Positions 42,958 to 51,706 of a stretch of DNA of 64,000 nucleotides are shown piece after piece (position 1 is the stretch's first letter; every line of letters begins with the position of its first letter). This DNA comes from Pseudomonas multiresinivorans (GTDB taxonomy: Bacteria > Pseudomonadota > Gammaproteobacteria > Pseudomonadales > Pseudomonadaceae). Below the pieces are notes generated by a model. It saw only the letters and a program-made list of their open reading frames with translations. It did not search any database and was not told where the DNA came from. The stretch spans positions 1 through 64,000 of the forward strand of contig NZ_CP048833.1 of assembly GCF_012971725.1 (NCBI RefSeq), given 5' to 3'. The position numbers and the translations under genes are program-made.

Positions 42958-43517
42958 TTGTCCACAGCTCTATCCCGCGATTGCGGGGATAACGCTCGTT
43001 TCTTCCACAACCGGCCCCAGCCCGCTCCTCTCACTGCCTATTTCTGCGGCGGCAGAATGCCGACCGATCAATATCTGATCAAATCCATAGAGTCCGCGCC
43101 CCCTCTGGTCTGCAAGAACATTCCCCCGACTTTTCCACAGGCTGATCCCCGCTTCGTGTGGATGAGCGAGAGCCGCCCGATCAGAAAGTGGACAACTCTC
43201 TGGACGCCAGAAGCGGCGCCATCTGTAGCGTTCCATGAACGGCTTCTCCACAGACTCTTCCAGTGGATTTGTGCACAACGTCTGGAAGGTTCGGAGCACT
43301 GTTTTCACTGAGCCTCTGCTGTACAAAAAACAAGCAGCACCATCAAGCCCCCGAAAACAGTGCACCGCAGACAGTTATCAACAGAATGCCCACGGCGCGA
43401 TCCCCGCGATCTGTGCACAGATTCAAGGCAGGAAGTGGATAAACGGGTTGGCGCCATGCCCAAATAAAATGGGCCCTCCGTCAATTCATCAACAGAGAGC
43501 CCACAGGTTTTTCCACA
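42958..43517. other. Cluster of DnaA-box-like 9-mers in a convergent gap
   Basis: The 647-bp gap between convergent genes has no credible ORF but eight sites with one mismatch to TTATNCACA. Plus strand: 42958 TTGTCCACA, 43131 TTTTCCACA, 43244 TTCTCCACA, 43269 TTGTGCACA (also readable on the minus strand), 43375 TTATCAACA, 43509 TTTTCCACA. Minus strand: 43157-43165 TCATCCACA and 43434-43442 TTATCCACT. Further two-mismatch sites lie at 43001 and 43411. There is no dnaA, dnaN or clear AT-rich unwinding element. A DnaA titration or control locus (datA- or DARS-like) is the leading idea. Confidence 0.6.
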
Positions 43518-43541
43518 AGACGGAGGATCAGAGCAGAGCTG

Positions 43542-44060
43542 TTACTCCCCGCTGTGGAAATTCAGTTCCACCATCAGGTCGTCGGCCAGTTCTTCCAGCT
43601 TTCCTTGCAGGGTTTCCAGCGGCAGGGTCAGTGGCACGGCCAGCAGTGCCTCCGCGTGGAACAGCGGCTCGCTGCTCATGGGCGCGGGCAGTACCTCGGT
43701 GGTCAAGCTCTCCAGGTTCACGCCATGCTCGGCCAGCAGCTGGGTGATGTCGCGGACGATGCCGGGGCGGTCGTTGCCCACCAGGTCGAGATGGATCGGC
43801 TTCCAGTTGCAGGCCGGCTCGATACCGCTTTCCGCCAGCAGCACACGGATACCGTGCTCGCTCAGCTCCTGCAGGCCTTCCACCAGTTCGTCATAACCCT
43901 CGGCGGGCACCGCCACGCGGAGAATCCCGGCGAACTGCCCGGCCATGCGCGACATGCGGCTTTCCAGCCAGTTGCCACCGTGGGCAGCGATGCATTTGGC
44001 CACGCGCTCCACCAGGCCGGGCTGGTCCTGGGCGATGACGGTCAATACGAGGTGGTCCAT
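43542..44060 (-). CDS. GcvR-like tandem ACT-domain regulator
   Basis: A 172-aa protein with two ACT domains (residues 1-75, MDHLVLTVIAQDQPGLVERV; 88-165, IHLDLVGNDRPGIVRDITQL). GcvR of E. coli binds GcvA to repress glycine cleavage in the absence of glycine. The protein has no DNA-binding domain. ACT ligand glycine/aspartate loops (DQPG, DRPG) are intact. Closely related ACT-ACT proteins are also annotated only as glycine cleavage regulators by homology, so the target is unproven. Confidence 0.85.
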   Translation of the reverse strand: MDHLVLTVIAQDQPGLVERVAKCIAAHGGNWLESRMSRMAGQFAGILRVAVPAEGYDELVEGLQELSEHGIRVLLAESGIEPACNWKPIHLDLVGNDRPGIVRDITQLLAEHGVNLESLTTEVLPAPMSSEPLFHAEALLAVPLTLPLETLQGKLEELADDLMVELNFHSGE

Positions 44061-44079
44061 GAGCAGTCTCCGCGAAGGG

Positions 44080-44529
44080 CTAGGCCGTGAGGTCCAGCCA
44101 ATAGGTGTAGAACTTGTCGTCCCGCTTGTAGCCCAGGCGCTCGTACAGCGACTGGCCGGCGTGATTGGTCTTCGCCGTCTCCAGCATCAGGCCGCAGGCA
44201 CCGGAGCTTTCGCCGTGGGCGCGAGCGGCGTTCATCAGCGCTTCGCCATAACCATCGCGGCGCGCGGCGGGCAGCACGTAGAGGTCGCTGACCAGCCACG
44301 ACGCCTGCAGCGCCAGGGAGGCGAAGAAGGGGTACAGCTGCACGAAGCCTACCGCCAGCCCATCGATGCTGCGGGCGATGAAGACCGTGGATTGGCCGCT
44401 GCCGATGCGCGCCTGGAGGTACTCACGAATTTTCGCGTGGGGCGCGGGCACTTCGTAGAAATCGAGGTAGCCGGAAAACAGCGGAACCAGGTCATCCAGA
44501 TCATTGGGGGTGGCAAGCGTCACGGACAT
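44080..44529 (-). CDS. GNAT-family N-acetyltransferase
   Basis: A 149-aa acetyltransferase, MSVTLATPNDLDDLVPLFSG onward. It has the acetyl-CoA-binding motif A (LVSDLYVLPAARRDGYGEAL; R/Q-x-x-G/A form RRDGYG) and the terminal LYERLGYKRDDKFYTYWLDL. The substrate is unknown. It precedes the gcvR-like gene by 19 bases and is probably cotranscribed. An upstream ATG at 44598 adds residues without similarity. Confidence 0.92.
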   Translation of the reverse strand: MSVTLATPNDLDDLVPLFSGYLDFYEVPAPHAKIREYLQARIGSGQSTVFIARSIDGLAVGFVQLYPFFASLALQASWLVSDLYVLPAARRDGYGEALMNAARAHGESSGACGLMLETAKTNHAGQSLYERLGYKRDDKFYTYWLDLTA

Positions 44530-44639
44530 GCGGGATTCTCCAAGAGGGAAGAAGCAGTATAGGCACGGCGAGGTTAGCCGGCTGCGACGGGCTGCCACAG
44601 GTACCCAAACGGGTTATCCGTGTACAGTTTTAAGATTTA

Positions 44640-44655
44640 TCTGGAACAATCCAGA
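44640..44655. promoter_or_regulatory. Inverted repeat upstream of glcB
   Basis: TCTGG, six bases, CCAGA in an AT-rich stretch of the 294-bp gap before glcB. A possible operator; no regulator can be named. The rest of the gap shows no gene. Confidence 0.35.
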
Positions 44656-44823
44656 AGATTTTTGCGAACATATGACCTGCTACGTGACTGATATGCGTAC
44701 TTTGGTCTAACCGCGACGCTAGCCCACTGATTTTTCCCACGGCATCATGTAGTATTCCGCGGCTCGGACTACAAGGCGTTTTGCCTGTGTCCAGAGCTGG
44801 TCCTGAGCAGAGTGAGGCAAGCA

Positions 44824-47001
44824 ATGACTGAACGCGTTCAAGTCGGTGGCCTGCAGGTCGCCAAAGTCCTGTTCGACTTCGTAAACAACGAAGCCATTCC
44901 CGGCACCGGCATCGACGCCGGCAAGTTCTGGGCAGGTGTCGAAACCGTAATCAACGACCTGGCCCCCAAGAACAAGGCCCTGCTCGCCAAGCGCGACGAG
45001 ATCCAGGCGAAGGTCGATGGCTGGCACCAGGCCCGCGCCGGCCAGCCGCATGACGCGGCCGCCTACAAGGCCTTCCTGCAGGAAATCGGTTACCTGCTGC
45101 CCGAGCCGGCCGACTTCCAGGCCAGCACCCAGAACGTCGACGAAGAAATCGCCCGCATGGCCGGCCCGCAGCTGGTCGTACCGGTCATGAATGCCCGCTT
45201 CGCCCTGAACGCCGCGAACGCCCGCTGGGGCTCGCTGTACGACGCACTCTACGGCACCGACGCCATCAGCGAAGAGAACGGCGCCGAGAAGGGCAAGGGC
45301 TACAACAAGGTCCGTGGTGACAAGGTCATCGCCTTCGCCCGCGCCTTCCTCGACGAAGCCGCCGCGCTGGAATCCGGCTCCCACGTCGACGCCACCGCCT
45401 ATGTCGTGAAGAACGGCGCCCTGGCCGTGACCCTGAAGAATGGCAGCGAGACCGGCCTGAAGAACGCCGCTCAGTTCCTCGCCTTCCAGGGCGAAGCCGC
45501 CAAGCCGAAAGCCGTGCTGCTCAAGCACAACGGCCTGCACTTCGAAATCCAGATCGACCCCACCAGCCCGATCGGCCAGACCGACGCCGCTGGCGTGAAA
45601 GACGTCCTGATGGAGTCCGCGCTGACCACCATCATGGACTGCGAAGACTCCGTGGCCGCCGTCGATGCCGACGACAAGGTCGTGGTCTACCGCAACTGGC
45701 TGGGCCTGATGAAAGGCGACCTCGCCGAGCAGGTCTCCAAGGGCGGCAGCACCTTCACCCGTACCATGAACCCGGACCGCGTCTACACCAGGGCCGACGG
45801 TTCCGAGCTGAGCCTGCATGGCCGTTCGCTGCTGTTCATCCGTAACGTTGGCCACCTGATGACCAACCCGGCGATCCTCGACGCCCAGGGCAACGAAGTG
45901 CCCGAAGGCATCCAGGACGGCCTGTTCACCAGCCTGATCGCCATTCACAACCTGAACGGCAGCGCTTCCCGCAAGAACAGCCGCACCGGCAGCGTCTACA
46001 TCGTCAAGCCGAAAATGCACGGTCCGGAAGAAGTCGCCTTCGCCGCCGAGATCTTCAGCCGCGTCGAGGACCTGCTGGGCCTGCCGCGCAACACGCTGAA
46101 AGTCGGCATCATGGACGAAGAGCGCCGCACCACCGTTAACCTGAAGGCCTGCATCAAGGCCGCCGCCGAGCGCGTGGTGTTCATCAATACCGGCTTCCTC
46201 GACCGCACCGGTGACGAGATCCACACCTCCATGGAAGCCGGCGCCATGGTGCGCAAGGGCGCCATGAAGACCGAGAAGTGGATCGGCTCCTACGAGAACA
46301 ACAACGTCGACGTCGGCCTGGCTACTGGGCTGCAGGGCAAGGCGCAGATCGGCAAAGGCATGTGGGCCATGCCCGACCTGATGGCCGCCATGCTCGAGCA
46401 GAAGATCGCTCACCCGCTGGCTGGCGCCAACACCGCCTGGGTTCCGTCGCCGACCGCCGCCACACTGCACGCGCTGCACTACCACAAGGTCGACGTGTTC
46501 GCCCGTCAGGCCGAACTGGCCAAGCGCGCACCAGCTTCGGTGGACGACATCCTGACCATTCCGCTCGCCCCGAACACCAACTGGAGCGCGGAAGAGATCA
46601 AGAACGAGCTGGACAACAACTCCCAGGGCATCCTCGGCTATGTAGTGCGCTGGATCGACCAGGGCGTTGGCTGCTCCAAAGTGCCGGACATCAACGACGT
46701 CGGCCTGATGGAAGACCGCGCCACCCTGCGCATCTCCAGCCAGCTGCTGGCCAACTGGCTGCGCCACGGCGTAGTGACCGAAGAGCAGGTGCTGGAAAGC
46801 CTCAAGCGCATGGCGCCGGTGGTAGATCGCCAGAACGCCGGTGACGCCCAGTACCGCCCGATGGCGCCGAACTTCGACGACAACGTGGCCTTCCAGGCCG
46901 CGCTGGAACTGGTCATCGAAGGCGCCAAGCAGCCCAACGGCTACACCGAGCCGGTCCTGCACCGCCGCCGTCGCGAGTTCAAGGCCAAGAACGGCCTGTA
47001 A
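44824..47001 (+). CDS. glcB: Malate synthase G
   Basis: Condenses glyoxylate with acetyl-CoA to malate, second step of the glyoxylate shunt. It has 725 aa, the expected length for isoform G. The start MTERVQVGGLQVAKVLFDFV is preferred over an ATG 12 bases upstream. MDCEDSVAAVDADDKVVVYR, HGRSLLFIRNVGHLMTNPAI, and the catalytic region KPKMHGPEEVAFAAEIFSRV are present, along with VGIMDEERRTTVNLKACIKA. It supports growth on acetate and fatty acids, linking to the three acyl-CoA dehydrogenases. Confidence 0.97.
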   Translation: MTERVQVGGLQVAKVLFDFVNNEAIPGTGIDAGKFWAGVETVINDLAPKNKALLAKRDEIQAKVDGWHQARAGQPHDAAAYKAFLQEIGYLLPEPADFQASTQNVDEEIARMAGPQLVVPVMNARFALNAANARWGSLYDALYGTDAISEENGAEKGKGYNKVRGDKVIAFARAFLDEAAALESGSHVDATAYVVKNGALAVTLKNGSETGLKNAAQFLAFQGEAAKPKAVLLKHNGLHFEIQIDPTSPIGQTDAAGVKDVLMESALTTIMDCEDSVAAVDADDKVVVYRNWLGLMKGDLAEQVSKGGSTFTRTMNPDRVYTRADGSELSLHGRSLLFIRNVGHLMTNPAILDAQGNEVPEGIQDGLFTSLIAIHNLNGSASRKNSRTGSVYIVKPKMHGPEEVAFAAEIFSRVEDLLGLPRNTLKVGIMDEERRTTVNLKACIKAAAERVVFINTGFLDRTGDEIHTSMEAGAMVRKGAMKTEKWIGSYENNNVDVGLATGLQGKAQIGKGMWAMPDLMAAMLEQKIAHPLAGANTAWVPSPTAATLHALHYHKVDVFARQAELAKRAPASVDDILTIPLAPNTNWSAEEIKNELDNNSQGILGYVVRWIDQGVGCSKVPDINDVGLMEDRATLRISSQLLANWLRHGVVTEEQVLESLKRMAPVVDRQNAGDAQYRPMAPNFDDNVAFQAALELVIEGAKQPNGYTEPVLHRRRREFKAKNGL

Positions 47002-47023
47002 GAGCTTCGCCAAGCGTTGAAAG

Positions 47024-47047
47024 AACCGCCCTTCGGGGCGGTTTTTT
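47024..47047 (+). terminator. Terminator of glcB
   Basis: AACCGCCC TTCG GGGCGGTT followed by TTTT; a UUCG-capped hairpin 23 bases after the stop. Confidence 0.93.
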
Positions 47048-47088
47048 ATGGCTACCGGTTGGGATTTGCGCCGTTCCCAGCCGATCGC

Positions 47089-47152
47089 GGACAGAGCCCG
47101 CTCCTACGCAAACGGGTAGCTTCCGCGTAGGAGCGGACTCTGTCCGCGATTG
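47089..47152. repeat. Type B REP pair (GTAGGAGCGGACTCTGTCCG), copy 1
   Basis: ATCGCGGACAGAGCCCGCTC (from 47089) and GTAGGAGCGGACTCTGTCCG (47129 on) in outward orientation. Confidence 0.88.
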
Positions 47153-47186
47153 CCTTTGGGCCACTTCGAACCCCATACGTAACGCC

Positions 47187-47207
47187 TGTGCACAATTATT
47201 GTGTACA
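47187..47207. promoter_or_regulatory. 21-bp palindromic operator upstream of the NCS1 permease gene
   Basis: TGTGCACAAT and ATTGTGTACA around one central T; nine of ten positions pair. It resembles GntR-type operators. It lies about 240 bases before the permease start, and no regulator gene adjoins it. The 240 bases between contain only doubtful small ORFs. Confidence 0.5.
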
Positions 47208-47445
47208 AAATCCCCAATCCGCTTATTTTCCACACAGGCAAGAGCTGACTCTCAAGTCAATGATTGCTATGGAAAAATTATTTCGCGACCCCCTGGATAC
47301 CTGGCAAAGCCGCACCAAGCAAGGGCTCTGCTCGATTCCCAAGAAAGTGGAAAATCCACCGGGACTGCAAGGAGAACCGGGCTGGCACGGAATTGGCTTT
47401 TGCACACAAACCACAAAAAGCCGTGCATACAAAGCCGAGTAGCCC

Positions 47446-48975
47446 ATGACCAGCAGTCCCACGCACCTGTCCGGCGTTACCCCCATCCAATCTGCTGATA
47501 GCGCGGCCGCCGCCCGGCCGACCGCGCCAACCCTGAGCCCGCGTCTGTACAGCGCCGACTTGGCGCCGACCAAGGCTGCTGGCCGTAGTTGGGGGCGCTA
47601 CAGCCTGTTCGCGCTGTGGACCAACGATGTGCACAACATCGCCAACTACTCCTTCGCCATCGGCCTGTTCGCGCTGGGCATGAGCGGCGCGCAGATCCTC
47701 GCCGCCTTCGCCCTCGGCGCGCTGGTGATCTACGGGCTGATGAACCTCTCCGGCTACATGGGCCAGAAGACCGGCCTGCCCTACCCGGTGATGTGCCGCA
47801 TCAGCTTCGGCATCCACGGCGCCCAGGTGCCGGCGCTGATCCGCGCGGTGATCGCCATCGCCTGGTTCGGCATCCAGACCTACCTCGCCTCGGTAGTCCT
47901 GCGCGTGCTGCTCACCGCCATTGCACCGAGTCTTGCGGCCTACGACCAGGATTCGATCCTCGGCCTGTCGAGCCTTGGCTGGATCACCTTCCTCGGCATC
48001 TGGTGCGTTCAGTTGGTGATCTTCGCCTACGGCATGGAGATGGTGCGCCGCTACGAATCCTTTGCCGGCCCGATCATCCTCGTCGCCTTCGCCAGCCTCG
48101 CCGGCTGGATGTACTGGCGTGCCGGGCTGTCGATTGCCTGGTCCAGCGGTAACGCGCCGACCGGCTCGACGATGTGGCTCAAGGTGCTGGGCGCCGCCGC
48201 ATTGTGGGTCTCGCTGTACGGCACCATGATCCTCAACTTCTGCGACTTCACCCGCAATTGTCCGGACCGCCGCACCATCAGCGTCGGCAACTTCTGGGGC
48301 CTGCCGGTGAACATGCTGGGCTTCGCGCTGATCGCCGTGGTGCTGGCCGGCGCGCAGTTCAGCATCGACGGCAAGCTGGTGCAGAACCCCACCGAGATCG
48401 TCGCCGCCATCCCCAACACCTTCGGCCTGGTGCTGGCCTGCCTGGCCTTCCTGATCGTCACCGTGGCGGTGAACATCATGGCCAACTTCGTCGCCCCGGC
48501 CTACGTGCTGACCAACCTCGCGCCGAACCTGCTGAACTTCCGCCGCGCCGGCCTGCTCAGTGCCACCATCGCCGTGCTGATCCTGCCGTGGCACCTGTAC
48601 AACAGCCCGGCGGTGATCGTGTACTTCCTCGGCGGCCTGGGCGCACTGCTCGGCCCGCTGTACGGGATCATGGTCACCGACTACTACCTGGTGCGCCGTG
48701 GCCGGGTGAACCTGCCGGAGCTCTACAGCGAAAGCCGCGAGGCGGCCTATCACTTCAGCGGCGGGGTCAACCTGCGCGCGGTGGCGGCGTTCGTCCCCGC
48801 CGCGCTGATCGCCATCGTCCTCGCGCTGGTGCCGGCGTTCGAAAAGCTGTCGCATTTCTCCTGGTTCTTCGGCGCCGGGCTCGGTGCGCTGATCCACTTC
48901 GCCCTCGCCGATCGCAAGCGCAGCCATGTGGACGTCTGCGGCGAATCCATCGCAGTGGACGCTGCGCATCATTGA
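47446..48975 (+). CDS. NCS1-family nucleobase/hydantoin/allantoin permease
   Basis: A 509-aa permease with 12 predicted membrane helices. The NCS1 signatures include WTNDVHNIANYSFAIGLFAL and GYMGQKTGLPYPVMCRISFG, and AFFVTDYYLVRR-type ending GIMVTDYYLVRRGRVNLPEL. Candidate substrates are uracil, cytosine, thiamine, hydantoin or allantoin; sequence reading cannot choose. It is monocistronic, with a shared terminator facing the hydrolase gene. Confidence 0.92.
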   Translation: MTSSPTHLSGVTPIQSADSAAAARPTAPTLSPRLYSADLAPTKAAGRSWGRYSLFALWTNDVHNIANYSFAIGLFALGMSGAQILAAFALGALVIYGLMNLSGYMGQKTGLPYPVMCRISFGIHGAQVPALIRAVIAIAWFGIQTYLASVVLRVLLTAIAPSLAAYDQDSILGLSSLGWITFLGIWCVQLVIFAYGMEMVRRYESFAGPIILVAFASLAGWMYWRAGLSIAWSSGNAPTGSTMWLKVLGAAALWVSLYGTMILNFCDFTRNCPDRRTISVGNFWGLPVNMLGFALIAVVLAGAQFSIDGKLVQNPTEIVAAIPNTFGLVLACLAFLIVTVAVNIMANFVAPAYVLTNLAPNLLNFRRAGLLSATIAVLILPWHLYNSPAVIVYFLGGLGALLGPLYGIMVTDYYLVRRGRVNLPELYSESREAAYHFSGGVNLRAVAAFVPAALIAIVLALVPAFEKLSHFSWFFGAGLGALIHFALADRKRSHVDVCGESIAVDAAHH

Positions 48976-48990
48976 GGTTGTGGATAAACG

Positions 48991-49016
48991 ACAAGGCCGC
49001 CTTCGGGCGGCCTTGT
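48991..49016. terminator. Shared bidirectional terminator
   Basis: ACAAGGCCGCC TTCG GGCGGCCTTGT, exactly between the ends of the permease and the convergent hydrolase gene. Confidence 0.85.
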
Positions 49017-49020
49017 TCAT

Positions 49021-49818
49021 TCAGCGAGCCAGCAGGAAGTCCAGCACCGCGCCTTCGAACTCGCGGGGAAACTCGATGTTCGATAAATGCACGGCCGGTA
49101 GCCTGAGCAGACAAGCACCGGGGATCGCTTCGGCGATCAGCTCCCCGTGGCTGGCGGCGGTGACGGTGTCGAACTGGCCAGCAATCACCAGAGTGGGCAG
49201 ACGGACGTCCCGCAAGGCCGCGCGCAGATCGGTTTCCTGCACGGCGGCGAAGGAACCGGCCAGCCCGTGCCGGTTGGTCGCTAGCAGCGTCGCGCGGAAC
49301 GGCTCCACCTCCGGGCGGCCTTGCGCCAGCCAGGTCGCCGGGAACCAGTTGCCAAGGAAGGTCGCGGCGGTGCCCCGCATATCTTCCGCCTCCAGCACTT
49401 CGGCGATGCGCGCATCCCACTGAGCCTGCGACCCCAGCCAGGCGGAGGTGTTCGCCAGCACCAACCGTTCGATGCGTTGCGGCGCGTTCAACGCCAGCCA
49501 TTGGCCGACGAAGCCACCGAGCGACAAGCCGAGAAAATGCGCACGTTGCACACCCAGTGCGTCCAGCAATTCGATGACGTCTTCGCCCAGCTGCGCCAGC
49601 GAATACGGCCCCGGCGGCACGCTGGAAGCACCATGGCCGCGAGCGTCGTAACGCAGCACGCGGAAGTGCTCGCTCAGCGCGGCAATCTGGCCGTCCCACA
49701 TGTGCAGGTCGGTGCCGATGGAGTTGGACAGCACCAGCAACGGCAAGCCGGCGGAGCCATCCAGGCGGTAGGCAATACGCGCGTTGTCGCGGGTCGTCAG
49801 GTAATGCAGCGGGCTCAT
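49021..49818 (-). CDS. Alpha/beta hydrolase, 3-oxoadipate enol-lactonase-like
   Basis: A 265-aa hydrolase similar to PcaD. The nucleophile serine is in FLGLSLGGFVGQWLA, the acid in VIAGQFDTVTAASHGE and the histidine in PAVHLSNIEFPREFEG. The N-terminus LHYLTTRDNARIAYRLDGSA fits PcaD. No other beta-ketoadipate genes are near, so the real substrate may be a different lactone or ester. Divergent from a LysR regulator 97 bases away. Confidence 0.85.
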   Translation of the reverse strand: MSPLHYLTTRDNARIAYRLDGSAGLPLLVLSNSIGTDLHMWDGQIAALSEHFRVLRYDARGHGASSVPPGPYSLAQLGEDVIELLDALGVQRAHFLGLSLGGFVGQWLALNAPQRIERLVLANTSAWLGSQAQWDARIAEVLEAEDMRGTAATFLGNWFPATWLAQGRPEVEPFRATLLATNRHGLAGSFAAVQETDLRAALRDVRLPTLVIAGQFDTVTAASHGELIAEAIPGACLLRLPAVHLSNIEFPREFEGAVLDFLLAR

Positions 49819-49915
49819 GGGAGCGTCTCCGTCAGTGAAGGTGCAGACGAAGGTAGTTGCCGCGGCATTCCGAAGAAATTACAAAGATCTGACCAAGACT
49901 GTCAGGAAAGCTGAC

Positions 49916-50791
49916 ATGCACGATTTCACCCTGCACGACCTGCAATGCTTCGACGCGGTGGCCACGGCGGGCGGCTTCCAGGCGGCGGCGCAGCAACTGC
50001 ACCGTTCGCACCCCGCGGTGTTCGCCGCCGTCGCCCGGCTGGAGCGGCAGCTCGGTTTCGCGCTGCTGGATCGCAGCGGCTACCGCGTCACCCTGACCGC
50101 CTCCGGCCAATCCTTCCATCGCCGCGCCCAGGGCTTGTTGCGCGAGCTGGGCAGCCTGCGCGACCACGCCACGCACCTGGCCGCCGGAGAGGAAAGCGAA
50201 TTGCGCGTGGTGCTCGGCGACTTCTGCCCGCGCCCTACCCTGCTGGAGCGATTGGCGCGTTTCTTCTCCGGTGAACCGCAGACACGGCTGCAGCTGTACT
50301 TCGAAAGCGTCAGCGGCCCGCTGGAGCGGCTACTGGATGATGAGGCGGACCTGATCCTGCATCGCGTCGACAAGGCCGATCCGCGCCTGGAATGGCTGGA
50401 CCTGGGCGCCGTGGATTTCATCCCGGTCATCGCCCCGGCGCTCCTGCCGGAAATGGCGAGCCCCGGCCCGGAACACCTACGCCCGCTCACCCAGTGCGTC
50501 ATGCGTGACAGCGCCCGGCACTCGCCGCCAGTAGAGTTCTTCACCCTGGATGGCGCGCCGCAATGCAGCGTGCCGGACCAGGCGATGAAGAAAGAGCTGG
50601 TGCTGTACGGCCTGGCCTGGGGCCACCTGCCACGTCACCTGATAGAAGAGGAACTCGCCGACGGCCGCCTGCGCGACCTCCGCGGAGCACAGCTGCCCGG
50701 CCGCCGCGAGGAACTGGTCGCCGCGCGCCGCCGCGACCGTGCCCACGGCCCGGTCGCGCAACGGCTCTGGAGCTTCTTGCAGGCAGGCTGA
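49916..50791 (+). CDS. LysR-family transcriptional regulator
   Basis: A 291-aa LTTR. MHDFTLHDLQCFDAVATAGG begins the HTH domain, with FQAAAQQLHRSHPAVFAAVA as recognition helices (an unusual HRSHPAVFA replacing the common SQPAVS). The upstream in-frame ATG at 49817 adds 33 residues lacking similarity. It is divergent from the PcaD-like gene and probably regulates it. The end overlaps no gene, but it abuts the convergent GST gene base to base. Confidence 0.9.
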   Translation: MHDFTLHDLQCFDAVATAGGFQAAAQQLHRSHPAVFAAVARLERQLGFALLDRSGYRVTLTASGQSFHRRAQGLLRELGSLRDHATHLAAGEESELRVVLGDFCPRPTLLERLARFFSGEPQTRLQLYFESVSGPLERLLDDEADLILHRVDKADPRLEWLDLGAVDFIPVIAPALLPEMASPGPEHLRPLTQCVMRDSARHSPPVEFFTLDGAPQCSVPDQAMKKELVLYGLAWGHLPRHLIEEELADGRLRDLRGAQLPGRREELVAARRRDRAHGPVAQRLWSFLQAG

Positions 50792-51544
50792 TCAGCTGCG
50801 ACTCATTGGCCCGCGCACAGGCTGCTCGCGCAGGTGGCTGACCTCGCTGACTGGCGCGCCCGCTGCGATCAGCACCTCGCGCTGCTGCAGGATCGGCGTG
50901 CGGGCAATGGCGCGCTCGAACGGGTGGAGTTTTTCGAATGCCGGCAGGGCGAAGGCCACTTCCAGCATCGCCGCCAGTTTTGGCCAGCGCTGGGCGTCGA
51001 GCTGGTAGCGGGCGAACTGCGCGTTGCGCATGAAGCAGGCAACGCTGATGTCAGCGATGGACAGCTCGCCGAATAGCCAGCCGCTCGCCGGCAACTGTGC
51101 TTCCAGATAGTCAAGGACCGCTGGCAGGTCCTGCTGATAGGTCTTCTCCAGCACCGCCGCATCCGGCTCGCGGCCCCAGACGCCACGGCCGATCACCAGT
51201 TGGTCGAACAGCTGCCAGATCACCACCTGGCCCATGCGGCTGTCGGCGAACTCCTCGATCCAGCGCGCGCGGGCGCGCTGGGTGATATCCGTCGGGTAGA
51301 GCGCAGGCTGTGGATAACGATCTTCCAGGTACTGGCAGATCACCGAGGAGTCGTTGAGCACCAGTTCTCCGTCCACCAGCACCGGCACCTGGCGCAGCGG
51401 GCTGAGGCGCTCGAACTCGGCGTTGCCGTAAAAGGGCACGACGGAATCGATGCGGTAGTCCACGCCCTTCATTTCCAGCAGGACCAGCGCTTTGCGCACA
51501 TAGGGGGACAGGTAGGAGCCGATGATGAGTACGGGGTCGGACAT
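50792..51544 (-). CDS. Glutathione S-transferase family protein
   Basis: A 250-aa GST. The thioredoxin-like N-domain opens MSDPVLIIGSYLSPYVRKAL, with Ser where catalytic Ser/Cys/Tyr is expected (SYLSPYVRK), RQVPVLVDGELVLNDSSVIC binding glutathione, and an all-helical C-domain. It is slightly longer than typical GSTs, ending in a 40-residue polar tail. Substrate unknown. Upstream ATG 51604 is rejected because a ribosome site (AGGAAT region) is closer to 51544. Confidence 0.9.
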   Translation of the reverse strand: MSDPVLIIGSYLSPYVRKALVLLEMKGVDYRIDSVVPFYGNAEFERLSPLRQVPVLVDGELVLNDSSVICQYLEDRYPQPALYPTDITQRARARWIEEFADSRMGQVVIWQLFDQLVIGRGVWGREPDAAVLEKTYQQDLPAVLDYLEAQLPASGWLFGELSIADISVACFMRNAQFARYQLDAQRWPKLAAMLEVAFALPAFEKLHPFERAIARTPILQQREVLIAAGAPVSEVSHLREQPVRGPMSRS

Positions 51545-51651
51545 GGCTGTTTTTCTTATAGGAATAGGCGCCCGATTGTAGATCGTGCCGCGAACGGCAG
51601 ACAAAAGCCGACGGGCGCCAATTGCGCGCGTGACTGCACTTTGCGATCATT

Positions 51652-51666
51652 TGCGAATAGTTATCG
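51652..51666. promoter_or_regulatory. Probable Fur box upstream of the iron sigma factor gene
   Basis: TGCGAATAGTTATCG matches the 7-1-7 Fur consensus (TGATAATNATTATCA) at 11 of 14 informative positions and lies about 45 bases before the sigma factor start. Iron repression is expected for such systems. Confidence 0.6.
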
Positions 51667-51706
51667 TTTTTGAACTTGATCCCATTCGGGTCATTGGGGG
51701 AGTAGC

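Noticed and set aside
42895..43541. Chromosomal origin of replication
   Set aside because: No dnaA, dnaN, rpmH or gidA genes nearby and no evident AT-rich unwinding element, so the cluster is not interpreted as oriC.
42937..43747. Small ORFs inside the DnaA-box cluster (for example 42937-43311 and 43235-43747)
   Set aside because: No ribosome sites, atypical codon use and no similarity to known proteins; the region looks non-coding.
47188..47449. Two small ORFs (84 and 61 codons) in the leader of the NCS1 permease gene
   Set aside because: Third-position GC is low and they overlap each other in different frames. One ends in ATGA with the permease start, which is suggestive, but the peptide has no recognisable feature.
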